A stretch of 64,000 nt of DNA from Ignavibacteria bacterium. GTDB taxonomy: Bacteria > Bacteroidota > Ignavibacteria > Tepidaquicellales > Tepidaquicellaceae. The stretch's first letter is position 1. Each line of letters starts with the position of its first letter. Where the stretch lies: contig JADJMZ010000001.1 of assembly GCA_016709315.1 (NCBI GenBank), positions 434,001 through 498,000 of the forward strand, given 5' to 3'. Positions 1-9,774 of this stretch are shown one piece after another. Below the pieces are notes generated by a model that had not been told where the DNA came from, did no database searches, and was given only the letters and a program-made list of their open reading frames with translations. A program made the translations under genes and the position numbers.

Positions 1-530
1 TTATCACAATTCCATCCGCCGTCAGGCCATTGCCATTTTAAAATTAATTCTAAAAGTGTTTGCGTTCTGTCATCTGAGATTCCAAGTGACAAAGTCGAAT
101 ATAATGCATTCCCCTGCTGTGATACACAGCGTCTCGCCTTTCCGTTTACAACAGGAACTCCTCCGCCTTTAATAACAGGTTTTTTCCCGGAATAAACAAC
201 TGTTTTTAACATATAATCTGATAGCCACAGATCATAGATCTGATCTCTCACCGGATAAAGTGCTTTGTCATTTTCGGGATAACATAGTTCGGATAAATGA
301 ACCAGAACCCAGTGCGCTCCAAACCATTTCTGATATGGAGAATTCACCGGTTCAAGTTTTCCTGACGAATCTCTCAGAGACAGTAATTTCTTTACTCTCG
401 GGGAATTTTTGATTTCTTCTTTTAACTTTTTATTTGAATGTGAATCGGGATTCTCATCTAATAAATTTACTTTCGTTTTATATCTAACCGATGGTTCCTC
501 TGACTTTAACAATACATCAATTAAATTCAT
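1..530 (-). CDS. Squalene-cyclase/prenyltransferase-repeat-like protein (3' end outside window)
   Basis: The reading frame opens at the ATG at 528-530 on the minus strand and runs without a stop to the left edge, so only about 176 N-terminal residues are seen. The visible end carries WPDGGWNCD, the QW-type motif of alpha/alpha-toroid proteins (squalene-hopene cyclase and prenyltransferase beta repeats). The N-terminus is soluble, with no signal peptide. Many bacterial proteins of this kind are uncharacterised and lack the catalytic DXDD motif; that part of the protein lies outside the window, so no enzyme activity can be assigned. A 21-bp tandem array separates it from the next gene. Confidence 0.6.
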   Translation of the reverse strand, partial: MNLIDVLLKSEEPSVRYKTKVNLLDENPDSHSNKKLKEEIKNSPRVKKLLSLRDSSGKLEPVNSPYQKWFGAHWVLVHLSELCYPENDKALYPVRDQIYDLWLSDYMLKTVVYSGKKPVIKGGGVPVVNGKARRCVSQQGNALYSTLSLGISDDRTQTLLELILKWQWPDGGWNCD

Positions 531-559
531 ACACAATCAATAATTAAATCACTTTTGTT

Positions 560-711
560 AATTAGTAATTTGTAATTAATAATTAGTAATTTGTAATTAA
601 TAATTAGTAATTTGAAACTCGTAATTAGTAATTTGAAACTCGTAATTCGTAACTTGAAACCCGTAATTCGTAACTTAAAACTCGTAATTCTCAATTCGTA
701 ATTCGTAATTG
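560..711. repeat. 21-bp tandem repeat, seven units, directly after the M28 peptidase stop
   Basis: Seven consecutive units of exactly 21 bp run from 560 to 706 (560, 581, 602, 623, 644, 665, 686), followed by a 5-bp partial unit. Units start AATTAGTAAT or AATTCGTAAC and change gradually along the array. The last unit ends a few bases from the TAA at 714-716 that closes the minus-strand peptidase gene. Read on the minus strand the repeat encodes NYELRIT-like peptide, but no gene start belongs to it. Related sequence recurs at 11140-11192 and inside two coding regions near 58.6 and 62.1 kb. Confidence 0.9.
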
Positions 712-713
712 AT

Positions 714-2548
714 TTACCTGCTTCCAAGCACGATCTTCAAAGTTACTTTTTCATTTTTTCTCAGAACAACAACTTCCGCTTCTTCACCGGGCTTAAACTC
801 TCCCATCGCATACATATAATCATAAATATTCTTTACATCCTTATTGCCGAATTTAATTATAATATCTTCACTTATCATACCGCCTTTATCAGCAGGACTG
901 CCTTCCTTTGCTCCGGTTATCTTCATGCCTTCGCCCTGATAAGAATAATCCGGAATCGTCCCTACGTATACTTTTACATTACCCATAGATCTGTTTTCAT
1001 TTCCCTGACTGACCACTTTAATAAAGTCAGGCTTGCTTTTCATATTGTCAAGATCTTTTGCAATATCATAAACCATATCAACAATCTTAACTTCGCCGTC
1101 CAGATTTATTTTTTCAATATCATCAGAAGGAGAATGATAGTCAGCATGAGTTCCGGAGAAAAAATGAAGTACCGGAATATTTTTTGTATAAAAGCTGGAA
1201 TGATCTGAAGGACCAAATCCTTCAGGATTCTTTGTGATGTTAAAATTATATGAACTATTTATTTTGTCTAAAGAATTGTTCCACACTGATGAAGTTCCTG
1301 TTCCGTAAATAATAAGTTTATTGTCATTAAGTCTTCCGATCATATCCATATTCAGCATCGCCGCGATATTGTAATTTTCAAATAACTTTGACTTTACAAA
1401 ATACGCCGATCCGAGCAGTCCCGCTTCTTCCGCGCCGAAAGCAATGAACAACACGCTTCTGCTGAATTTCTTTTTATTGGCGGATATCTTCTGAGCTATT
1501 TCCAGAAGTCCTGCTGTGCCGGAAGCGTTATCATCTGCTCCGTTATGTATCTGTTTGTCATTTCCCTTGGCCAATGAGCCGTAAAGTCCGTATCCGAGAT
1601 GATCCTTGTGAGCTCCTATAACAATCACTTCATTTTTTAAAACCGGGTCGCTTCCTTCAATAAAGCCGATTACATTATTTGTTTTGGCATCTACAGGCTC
1701 TACATCTGTCTCTATATAAGCTCTCGCATTATTAAGTACAAAAGAATTTGATGTTTTAGTCTCGTTAATATCGCTTTGTATCTTGCTCAGGTCCAGCCCG
1801 TTATCTCTGAAAATATTTTCAATGATCTCTCTTTTACAACTGATAACAGGAAGACCAGCATTCTGCATGACATTATCATACCTCATTTTCTGTAACACAT
1901 CTTCGCCTGATTGCGGACCTGTAATGAAAATAATTCCTGCCGCCTCTCCGTCTCTTGCAGCCAGAGTTTTATATCTTGACGGTTCGTATTTTTCAAACGA
2001 ATTATTATGCGGATCATTTTCTCCTGGTGAGTAACGCATTACTACAAGTATCTTTCCTTTTATGTCAATATCATTTCCGTTCTTGTCTTTGTAGTCATCA
2101 TAATTAAATTCAGGAGCTGAAATACCGTAACCCATAAACACAAGCCCGCCTTCGATGTTTCCTTTACCGCTGAATCCAAGCGGTGTAAAATCAGTGTTAA
2201 GATTGTACCCGGAAGTTTTTTCTCCCGAAGAAATTTTGAATTCGTTTTTGTTTACAAGTCTGACTTCTGTTACAAGATTAAACGGCTGCAGGAATCCGTT
2301 TTCACCTGCGGGTTTGATTTTGTAATTTTTGAATTCATTCTGAATGTAACTGTAAGTAAGAGAATCCCCTGCAGTCCCGGGAAAACGCCCTTCAAGATTA
2401 TCCGAAGAAAGATACTTAATGTGCTCGTAAATTTCTTCTTTTGTTACATTTTGTTTCTTGTATTTTCAATACCGTCTGAATTGTCATACGTATTAAAAGA
2501 ATAGATAACAATAGCTGTTATCAAAAGGAATAAGATTCTTAATTTCAT
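714..2548 (-). CDS. Secreted M28-family zinc aminopeptidase with PA and PDZ domains, frameshifted near its N-terminus
   Basis: Secreted or periplasmic peptidase that would trim N-terminal residues from peptides. The N-terminal signal peptide (MKLRILFLLI, ATG at 2546-2548) is in one frame and ends at a stop near 2450. The mature protein is in the next frame and is continuous from about 2465 to the stop at 714. That frame has no usable start upstream of an internal GTG at 2141, so adding one base in the A-run near 2452 restores a single protein of about 611 residues. A PA-type insert precedes the M28 zinc core: GAHKDH, GADDNASG, EEAGLLGS, NMDMIGR, and a final histidine in HADYHSP. A PDZ-like domain (GEGMKITGA, GSPADKGG) forms the C-terminus. 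The frameshift may be a sequencing error or a real loss. Confidence 0.85.
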
Positions 2549-2612
2549 ATATTTTTTGATTATTTATTTTTTAAATATTGTTTTTTATTGTAATTACAAA
2601 ATTATGGTATAC

Positions 2613-3458
2613 TTAACTGTTCCGCCTGATGCTCCTTAAAATCTGATTAACTAAATTTTTGAATTCCTGATCATTACCGGTGTAAAGACCTAAGGATTTT
2701 TTAAGATCTGAAACTGAGTTGCTGTATTTGTTCATTAAAAAATATACTACTCCTCTTGAAAAATAGGAAAGATAACTTCCGGGAAATTTATTTACCCTGT
2801 CATTCATAATTGATAATACATTTTTGTAATTATCAATTTTAACATAAAGCAGTTCCCTCTTTGAGTCTGTAAACACTATATTTGAATCATAATACATGGC
2901 TAAGCTGATATCTTCCTGTATTTTTGTAGTGTCATTATTCAATATATGTATCCATGCTTTACTTAAATATATTCTCGGATTCTTAGGGTCAACGCCGATA
3001 GCAGAATTTAAATCCGACAAGGCATTTGAATATTTACCCTGCTGTGTGTATACTCTTGCTCTTCCTGTATATCCTTCAATATTGTTCGGTTCAAATTTTA
3101 TAGCGTCGGAAAAATCCGTTATGGCTGAAGAAAAATTACCCAGCATGAGATATGAATTTCCTCTGTTTACAAATCCTTCTGAATTATTCTTTGAAAGATT
3201 AATCGCGCTTGTGAAATCTTCAATGGAACTCTGATAATTTTTCATTGACTGATTACATAATCCCCGGTAATTGTATCCTCTGAAATCTGTGGGAGCAGAA
3301 GTAATATATTCGCTGAAATATTTAATCCCCTCCTGAAAGTTTGCGCCGTAAAATGCTTCGAGACCTTTTGAAAAAATCTGTTCGGGAGTCGTCTGGGAGT
3401 ACAATATTCCGGTCTGTGCAATTATAAAAAATAAAACAGCAAGCTTTATCTTTTTCAT
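2613..3458 (-). CDS. Secreted tetratricopeptide-repeat protein
   Basis: A 281-residue protein with a clear signal peptide (MKKIKLAVLFFIIAQTGILYSQ), so it acts outside the cytoplasm. About five to six TPR units follow, visible as repeated blocks such as GFVNRGNSYLMLGNF, GYTGRARVYTQQGKY and IYLSKAWIHILN. TPR arrays are protein-binding scaffolds; no catalytic domain is present and no partner can be named. The gene stands alone on the minus strand, 64 bp beyond the start of the peptidase gene. The start ATG at 3456-3458 is supported by the signal peptide that follows it. Confidence 0.8.
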   Translation of the reverse strand: MKKIKLAVLFFIIAQTGILYSQTTPEQIFSKGLEAFYGANFQEGIKYFSEYITSAPTDFRGYNYRGLCNQSMKNYQSSIEDFTSAINLSKNNSEGFVNRGNSYLMLGNFSSAITDFSDAIKFEPNNIEGYTGRARVYTQQGKYSNALSDLNSAIGVDPKNPRIYLSKAWIHILNNDTTKIQEDISLAMYYDSNIVFTDSKRELLYVKIDNYKNVLSIMNDRVNKFPGSYLSYFSRGVVYFLMNKYSNSVSDLKKSLGLYTGNDQEFKNLVNQILRSIRRNS

Positions 3459-3620
3459 TTAACTCGTTTTTGGTTTCTGTAATATTAGCTAATCTAATTT
3501 GATGTATCAATTATTATTAAAATGACTATCAGAAAATAAATCAATCTCCAACGGATATAGGAATAAGTCTTGCATATTTAAACAGATATTATGATTTTTG
3601 AAAAACTTAAAATAATTATT

Positions 3621-4273
3621 ATGAAGAAAGTATTAATACCGGTAATTTTACTAATTTTTGTTTCATATTTTTCTTCCTGCTCATCCGTTACAGAAATCAG
3701 CGGAACCTGGAAAAAACCTGCCACTGCAGCAAAGAAATTCAGCAAGATAGCTATTCTTGGTTTAAGCGGCGATGTTGTAAAAAGATCTGCTGTAGAAAAT
3801 GCAGTCGTAGCGGAATTCAGAAGATACGGAATCACAGCTGTATCGGGGACAAATATTCTGCCGGACAGTTTTATGGACTCTGACAAAGACGGAAAAGCTG
3901 ATGATAAAAACAAGGATGCTATAGCCAAAAATTAAAGGAACTCGGAGTCGACGGAGCTATGGTTCTTTCTCTGATGGATAAGAAGGAAACCGAACATTAT
4001 GTTCCGGGTACTACATATTATTCACCTTATTCAGGATATTATCCATTTAATAATTACTACTGGGGCACTTATAATACTGTTTATTCTCCGGGATATACAA
4101 CTAAATCCACAGAGTATTTTTTATCCAGCAACTTTTATGATATGTCAAATGAACAGCTATTATGGTCTGCGCAGTCTGAAACAATGAACCCTCAGTCTTT
4201 GAAGGATTTTTCAGCTTCTTTTTCCAGAGCGCTTGTAGAAGACTTTATGGGAAGCGGTGTTGCAAAGAAATAA
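3621..4273 (+). CDS. Outer-membrane lipoprotein of unknown function, split by a one-base frameshift
   Basis: The start at 3621 gives MKKVLIPVILLIFVSYFSSC, a lipoprotein-type signal with the cysteine as the likely lipidated residue. The first frame runs to a TAA at 3933-3935, and the second runs from about 3930 to 4273. Adding one base to the A5 run at 3928-3932 joins them into about 217 residues (AKKLKELGVDGAMVLSL across the joint). The first half (KIAILGLSGDVVKRSAVENAVVAEF) resembles the start of small lipoproteins that build an alpha/beta domain. The second half is rich in Tyr, Gly and Pro and then helical. I do not recognise a specific family. A strong terminator follows. Confidence 0.65.
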
Positions 4274-4297
4274 CAGAAGTTAAATAGATTTTTAAAA

Positions 4298-4331
4298 GGG
4301 AAGTTCTGATTAACGGAACTTCCCTTTTTTT
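4298..4331 (+). terminator. Rho-independent terminator after the lipoprotein gene
   Basis: A 9-bp perfect stem (GGGAAGTTC at 4298-4306 with GAACTTCCC at 4316-4324) and a 9-nt loop are followed by seven T residues. It ends transcription of the lipoprotein gene and isolates it from the molybdenum hydroxylase operon that starts at 4482. Confidence 0.9.
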
Positions 4332-4481
4332 ATTAACTATATCCGTTGTAAATTCATCTTAATATTTTTAATTTGAATAAATAAATTTACTTATCTTTTA
4401 GAATTCAGATGTATATTCTAAAAAAATATTTACTCTGTAATTTAAATACTCTTACTGACATTCTAATCTTTTCTGTTAATT

Positions 4482-5916
4482 ATGAAAACCCGGATTAGCT
4501 TTATTCTGAATAATGATTTAATTGATATTGAAATTAATCCTGCCACAGTCCTTCTTGATTTTATCAGGAATGAAAGGTTAAAAGGAACAAAGGAAGGTTG
4601 CAAAGAAGGTGACTGCGGCGCTTGCACTGTTCTCTCAGGTGAATTAAAAAATGATACAGTATCATACAGATCCGTTAATTCATGCCTTCTTCCCGTTGGA
4701 AATATTTCCGGAAAACATATTGTGACTATCGAAGGTCTGAATCAGGATGGCGTACTTTTAAATCCGCTTCAGAAAGCTTTCGTTGATGAAGGCGCAACAC
4801 AATGCGGCTTCTGCACTCCGGGATTTATAATTTCACTTACAGGTTATTTTCTTAATCTTGCAAACAGGTAATTCCACCGGCGTATTAGAATCTCTCGACG
4901 GCAATATATGCAGATGCACCGGCCATAATTCTATTATCCGAGCTGCGCAAAAAGTATCTGATAAATTCACTTCAGGAGATAAAATCATAACTCAAAGTGA
5001 TCTTGCGGAGATGAAGATCATACCCGAATATTTTTTAACCATTCACGATCGTCTTCAGAATTTATCACAGAGCGGCGAAGGAATTAATTCAGACAGTAAA
5101 AGTTATGGTTACTTTGTCGGAGGCGGAACGGATCTTTTTGTTCAGCGGCCGGATGAGATGATGAATTCGGAAATTAAGCTTCTTTATAATGACAAGGATC
5201 TGTTTGGTATTGATATCAAAGACGGTTATTGCGTTATCGGAAGTAATGCAACCGTAACAGATCTTAGGGAATGTGAAATTTTAAAAAAATATTTTCCTGA
5301 GTTTGACGGATTTATGAATTTGTTCGGCTCGACTCCGATTAGGAATAATGCAACTGTAGGAGGTAATCTGAATAATGCCTCGCCTATCGGCGACATGACA
5401 ATATTTTTTCTTTCTTTGAACTCTGTCGTTACTCTCACTGACGGAATTTCAGAAAGAGATGTCTTCCTGAAAGATTATTATCTGAGTTACAAAAAAACTG
5501 ACCGGCTGAAAAATGAATACATGAAATGCTTAAAGTTTAAACTTCCTGATGGAAATTATTTTTACAATTTTGAAAAAGTATCCAAAAGAACTTATCTCGA
5601 TATTGCCAGCGTCAACAGTTCTGTCTTTCTGAAAACAGAAAATAATTTTATTACTGAAATATATCTTTCTGCAGGAGGAGTTTCCGCCATACCTTTGTTT
5701 CTGAGTAAAACCTGTGAGATACTTACCGGAGCTGAATTGTCTCCTGATAATATTAAAGAAGCTGTTTTAACTGCACAGAAAGAAATTTCTCCGATCAGCG
5801 ATGCGAGAGGCAGCGAAGATTATAAAAGACTATTACTCACAAGACTTATCTATGCGCACTTCCTGGTTTTGTTTCCTGAAATTTTTAAAACGGAGGATAC
5901 TTATGAAAGATTATGA
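4482..5916 (+). CDS. xdhA: Xanthine dehydrogenase-type small subunit: [2Fe-2S] plus FAD domains, frameshifted between the two iron-sulfur clusters
   Basis: Electron-transfer subunit of a molybdenum hydroxylase. The N-terminal plant-ferredoxin domain has EGCKEGDCGACTV. The second [2Fe-2S] domain carries QCGFCTPGF and, after the break, GNICRCTG. The FAD domain of the CO-dehydrogenase-flavoprotein type follows, with GGGTDLF and TPIRNNATVGGN. The first frame stops at 4869-4871. The rest is in another frame, open from 4858 onward. Removing one base (or adding two) around 4855-4870 restores one protein of about 477 residues, normal for fused XdhA. The 3' end overlaps the large-subunit gene by 14 bp, showing translational coupling. 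The substrate could be xanthine or another purine or N-heterocycle. Confidence 0.88.
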
Positions 5917-8218
5917 TATGATACATCACGTCAGAGGCGAGTCTCAGTTCATTGACGATATTAATTTTCCGAACGGGACTTTGTTTGCATCCGTATTTTA
6001 CTCTCCGGTTGCTCATGGTAAAATAAAAAATCTGGATATTGATTATGCCAAAAAAATCTCCGGAGTTGTTTCAATTATTACTTACAAAGACATTCCGGGA
6101 AATAATCAGATCGGAGGTATTGTTCAGGATGAACCTCTTCTTGCAGAAAATGAAGTTCATTTTATCGGTATGCCTGTGGCGATTGTCATCGCCGGAACTC
6201 AGTTCATCGCAAGAGAAGCTGTCAGAAACATTAAAATAGAAATTGATCCGCTGCCTGTCATTACTGATCCGAGAGAAGCTTTTGCAAAAGGCGAACTTAT
6301 AATCGAACCAAGAATTTTTTCAAACGGCGATGTGGATGGAGCTTGGGAAAAGTGTGATCATATTATTGAAGGTCAATGTGAATCAGGAGGTCAGGAACAT
6401 CTTTATCTTGAAACTCAGGGTTCATTTGCTTATCCGGTGGAAGGCGGAGGAATAAAAATTGTTTCTTCCACGCAGGGTCCGACTGCAGTTCAGAGAGCAG
6501 TTTCGAATGTGCTGGGAATTCCGATGAATAAAATCGAAGTTGAAGTTCTCAGACTCGGCGGCGGTTTCGGCGGAAAAGAAGACCAGGCGTCTGCATGGGC
6601 TGCTATGGCTGCGCTTTCGGCTAAGCTTCTTAACAGACCTGTAAAACTTGTTCTGCCCCGTCATGATGATATTATTATGACAGGAAAAAGGAATCCTTAT
6701 TCTTCTGACTTTAAGATTGGTCTGACAAAAGAAGGAAAGATACTTGCTTATGAAGCTGTGTTTTATCAGAATGCCGGCGCTTCGGCTGATCTGTCACCTG
6801 CCATTCTTGACAGAACTTTATTTCACTGCGCAAATGCTTATTACATTCCTAATGTAAAAGCCACAGGTTATTGCTGCAGAACAAATCTTCCGTCGAATAC
6901 AGCTTTCAGAGGATTTGGCGGACCTCAGGGAAAATTTGTGATTGAATGCGCAATTTCAAAAGCTGCCGAAAAAATGGGTTTGGAAGCTTATGACATTCAG
7001 AAAAAAAATCTGCTGAAGGAAAATGATGAATTTCATTACGGACAGATCGCGAAGAATGTGCAGACATTGAGTACATGGAATGCTGCTGAAGAGCAATTCC
7101 ATTTTGAACTTATCAGAGACAGAATTAATAAATTCAATTCCGAAAATTCCAATTTCAAAAAAGGATTCGCTTTCATGCCGATCTGTTTCGGAATTGCTTT
7201 TACAAATACAAGAATGAATCAGGCGAATGCGCTTGTTAATGTCTATACAGACGGCAGCGTAAGTTTCAGCACTGCTGCGGTCGAAATGGGACAAGGCGTT
7301 AATTCCAAAATTAAAGAAGTGGTTTCAAGAGTTTTCTCAATAAACCATAACAGAATCAAAAGCGAGACGACAAACACAACAAGATCTGCTAACACTTCTC
7401 CAACTGCCGCGAGCTCCGGAGCTGACCTTAACTGCGGCGCTGTTTACAACGCCTGTAATAAAATTTTATCCAGACTTAAAATTTCCGCCCTGCAGGAATT
7501 AAAGAAAAATGAAAAAAATGCGGATAAGATTCTGATCAAAGATGAATTTGTTTTCTATGAAGGTAAAAAAACTGATCTCGGCTGGGAAGAACTCATTGAA
7601 CTAACATATGCAAAAAGGATCAGTTTATCTGCACACGAACATTTTGCGACACCTGAAATTTTCTTTGACAGAGATACTAACAAAGGAAATCCTTTCCGTT
7701 ATCATGTTTACGGTACTGCTATTACAGAGGCGACTGTGGATTGTCTGAGAGGAACTTATGTCATTGATTCAGTTCAGGCAGTGCATGATTTCGGAATAAG
7801 TCTGAATCCTGTTATTGACAGAGGACAGGCTGAAGGAGCTATAATTCAGGGGATTGGTTGGATGACCATTGAAGAAATAATTTACAACAAAGACGGAAAA
7901 CTTCTGACAGATCTTTTATCAACATACAAAGTTCCTGATATTCATTTTGCCCCGAAAGTTATGGATGTAAGATTTCTTGGTGAGCCAAATCCTGTGGGTA
8001 TGTTCAATTCAAAAGCAATCGGCGAACCACCACTTATGTATGGCATTGGAGCGTATTTTGCAATCATGAATGCAGTCAAAGCTTTCCGCCCTGATACTGA
8101 ATTTAAATTATCAGCTCCAATTACACCGGAGAAAGTTCTGATGAATTTGTATTCCTGTAATAATGTCAGAGATGCAGAAACTGTTTTGGCAAATAACAGA
8201 AAGGAATCTTCTCTATGA
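5903..8218 (+). CDS. xdhB: Xanthine dehydrogenase-type molybdenum-binding large subunit
   Basis: Catalytic subunit that hydroxylates the substrate at the molybdopterin centre. The start at 5903 (MKDYDMIHHVRGES) is chosen over upstream starts because GGAGG lies 6-7 bases before it and the preceding residues do not fit the family. The product is 771 residues, normal for XdhB. Cofactor-binding loops are visible: GGGFGGKEDQ near residue 218, AFRGFGGPQG near 334, EMGQGVNSKI near 456, and the catalytic-glutamate segment GEPPLMYG near 706. The carbon-monoxide dehydrogenase signature (AYRCSFR) is absent, so CO oxidation is unlikely. It overlaps xdhA by 14 bp and xdhC by 4 bp. Confidence 0.92.
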   Translation: MKDYDMIHHVRGESQFIDDINFPNGTLFASVFYSPVAHGKIKNLDIDYAKKISGVVSIITYKDIPGNNQIGGIVQDEPLLAENEVHFIGMPVAIVIAGTQFIAREAVRNIKIEIDPLPVITDPREAFAKGELIIEPRIFSNGDVDGAWEKCDHIIEGQCESGGQEHLYLETQGSFAYPVEGGGIKIVSSTQGPTAVQRAVSNVLGIPMNKIEVEVLRLGGGFGGKEDQASAWAAMAALSAKLLNRPVKLVLPRHDDIIMTGKRNPYSSDFKIGLTKEGKILAYEAVFYQNAGASADLSPAILDRTLFHCANAYYIPNVKATGYCCRTNLPSNTAFRGFGGPQGKFVIECAISKAAEKMGLEAYDIQKKNLLKENDEFHYGQIAKNVQTLSTWNAAEEQFHFELIRDRINKFNSENSNFKKGFAFMPICFGIAFTNTRMNQANALVNVYTDGSVSFSTAAVEMGQGVNSKIKEVVSRVFSINHNRIKSETTNTTRSANTSPTAASSGADLNCGAVYNACNKILSRLKISALQELKKNEKNADKILIKDEFVFYEGKKTDLGWEELIELTYAKRISLSAHEHFATPEIFFDRDTNKGNPFRYHVYGTAITEATVDCLRGTYVIDSVQAVHDFGISLNPVIDRGQAEGAIIQGIGWMTIEEIIYNKDGKLLTDLLSTYKVPDIHFAPKVMDVRFLGEPNPVGMFNSKAIGEPPLMYGIGAYFAIMNAVKAFRPDTEFKLSAPITPEKVLMNLYSCNNVRDAETVLANNRKESSL

Positions 8219-9174
8219 AAGAATTTCATCTCTGGAATTTTATTTATCATCATATCAGCAAAAACAATTCCGTAATACTTACTGCGGTTGTTGATCACGA
8301 AGATGGTTCGCCCGGTAAGGAAGGTTTTAAAATGGCTGTTTCCGCTTCAGGAGATTACATGGGATCTGTAGGCGGCGGCGTTATGGAATATGATCTGATA
8401 AAGAGATCTGAAGAATTGCTCAGGAGTAAAGTGCATGTAAACTTAATTGAAAAAATTTATCACAGCAAAAAAAAGAATGTTGCAAAATCCGGACTGATAT
8501 GTTCCGGTTCGCAGACAAATTTTACTTTCTCTCTTGATAAGAATGATATTAAATTAGTAAAAAGCATAAGAGACTATATCGCTGAATACAAATCCGGCAA
8601 ACTTTGTTTCTCTGATAAAGGAATTAAGATCATAAAAAATAAAAAAAACAATCTCACTTATGTTTTCAGTTTCAGAAATGATGATGACTGGGAGTATGAA
8701 GAAACGATCGGATTGAAAAATTATTTGTATGTGATCGGCGGAGGTCATGTCGGAATTGCAGTTTCTAAATTAATGTCTGAACTTGATTTTCATGTAACAG
8801 TTTATGATGACAGGAAAGATCTTATGGGTCTAAAGAATAATATATTTGTAAATAAGATCATCACTGGAAAGTTTTCGGATCTTGGAAAGCATGTTACAGA
8901 AGGCAATCAGACTTATATAGTCATCGTTACAAAGAGCATGATTTCAGACAAAGAATCTCTTTTGCAGGTAATTAACAAGAATGTCCGCTACATCGGAATC
9001 ATGGGAACGAAGGTTAAAATAAAAAAGATATTCAACGAAACTGTCAAAGCAGGTGTAAGAAAGGAATTGCTGAAAAAAGTTCATGCCCCGATTGGAATTG
9101 ACATCAGCAGCGATACTCCCGAAGAGATCGCCGTCAGCATTGCTGCTGAAATTATAAAATTAAAAAACAGTTAA
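8215..9174 (+). CDS. xdhC: XdhC/CoxI-family molybdenum cofactor maturation protein
   Basis: In characterised systems XdhC binds molybdenum cofactor, promotes its sulfuration and delivers it to the large subunit. This 319-residue protein has the N-terminal XdhC domain (VVDHEDGSPGKEG, GSVGGGVMEY) and a C-terminal Rossmann domain (YVIGGGHVGIAV near residue 173, IGIMGT near 260). Its ATG overlaps the TGA of xdhB (ATGA at 8215-8218), so the three genes form one translationally coupled operon. The presence of this dedicated maturase supports a functional molybdenum hydroxylase despite the break in xdhA. Confidence 0.9.
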   Translation: MKEFHLWNFIYHHISKNNSVILTAVVDHEDGSPGKEGFKMAVSASGDYMGSVGGGVMEYDLIKRSEELLRSKVHVNLIEKIYHSKKKNVAKSGLICSGSQTNFTFSLDKNDIKLVKSIRDYIAEYKSGKLCFSDKGIKIIKNKKNNLTYVFSFRNDDDWEYEETIGLKNYLYVIGGGHVGIAVSKLMSELDFHVTVYDDRKDLMGLKNNIFVNKIITGKFSDLGKHVTEGNQTYIVIVTKSMISDKESLLQVINKNVRYIGIMGTKVKIKKIFNETVKAGVRKELLKKVHAPIGIDISSDTPEEIAVSIAAEIIKLKNS

Positions 9175-9366
9175 TCCGTCTCTGCTTAAATTCGTGTCAA
9201 TTAGTGAAATTAGTGGCAATCTCTAGTTTCAATCTTGAAGCAGTCAGCTTCAGTAAATAATTAGAATGTAAACGTTTTAGAAAGATGTGTCAGTTAATTT
9301 CTTTATAAAAATTAATTCCACTTAATTTCACTTATCAGTTTAATATATTATCAAAATAAATTTTTA
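9175..9366. repeat. Intergenic inverted-repeat element after xdhC
   Basis: Immediately after the xdhC stop the sequence contains GTGTCAATTAGTGAAATTAG (near 9192) and, about 110 bp on, a diverged reverse complement (CCACTTAATTTCACTTATC near 9317). The arms match imperfectly, and the whole could fold into a long weak hairpin. Like other repeats in this window it begins right after a stop codon. No gene is present. Confidence 0.5.
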
Positions 9367-9771
9367 ATGCCACTAAAAATCAGTTTGCATTCCTTCAGTT
9401 ACAAAAAAGCAGGCATCCCGTCAGATAATACAGGCAACGGCGGAGGATTCATGTTTGATTGCAGGTTTATTTATAATCCGGGAAGGAAAGAAGAATTCAA
9501 ATATCTTACAGGATGTGATAAAGGAGTAATTGAATTTCTTGACAGTCAGACAGAAATGAAAAAGTTTCTTGAAAATGTGTATGATATCATTGACCATGCA
9601 ATTGAAAATTATACTGAAAGAAATTTTACAGATCTCATGATAAGTTTCGGCTGCACCGGAGGTCAGCACAGATCAGTTTACTGCGCGGAGAAAACAAAAG
9701 TTCATATCGAAAATAAATTTCCGGATGTTATCGTTGTCCTTCATCACGATCAAATTTTGAAAGGTCTATGA
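9367..9771 (+). CDS. Stand-alone RapZ C-terminal-domain protein
   Basis: A 134-residue protein matching only the C-terminal half of RapZ (YvcJ-type) proteins. The diagnostic segment is FGCTGGQHRSVYCAEKT near residues 97-113, preceded by DCRFIYNPGR. RapZ C domains bind RNA or small metabolites; the ATP-binding P-loop half of full RapZ is absent here. Stand-alone versions are common in Bacteroidota and cyanobacteria but their role is not settled. The stop codon lies three bases before the TTG that starts the transporter, so the two are probably co-transcribed. Function here is unknown. Confidence 0.8.
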   Translation: MPLKISLHSFSYKKAGIPSDNTGNGGGFMFDCRFIYNPGRKEEFKYLTGCDKGVIEFLDSQTEMKKFLENVYDIIDHAIENYTERNFTDLMISFGCTGGQHRSVYCAEKTKVHIENKFPDVIVVLHHDQILKGL

Positions 9772-9774
9772 TCA

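Noticed and set aside
527..727. 66-residue protein coding region on the minus strand
   Set aside because: It is the translation of the 21-bp tandem array and the ends of neighbouring genes, with a NYELRIT-like repeat and no start context.
3926..3936. Programmed -1 ribosomal frameshift in the lipoprotein gene
   Set aside because: The bases before the stop (GCC AAA AAT TAA) do not form an X-XXY-YYZ slippery heptamer in the right phase, and similar one-base losses in A-runs occur in unrelated genes nearby.
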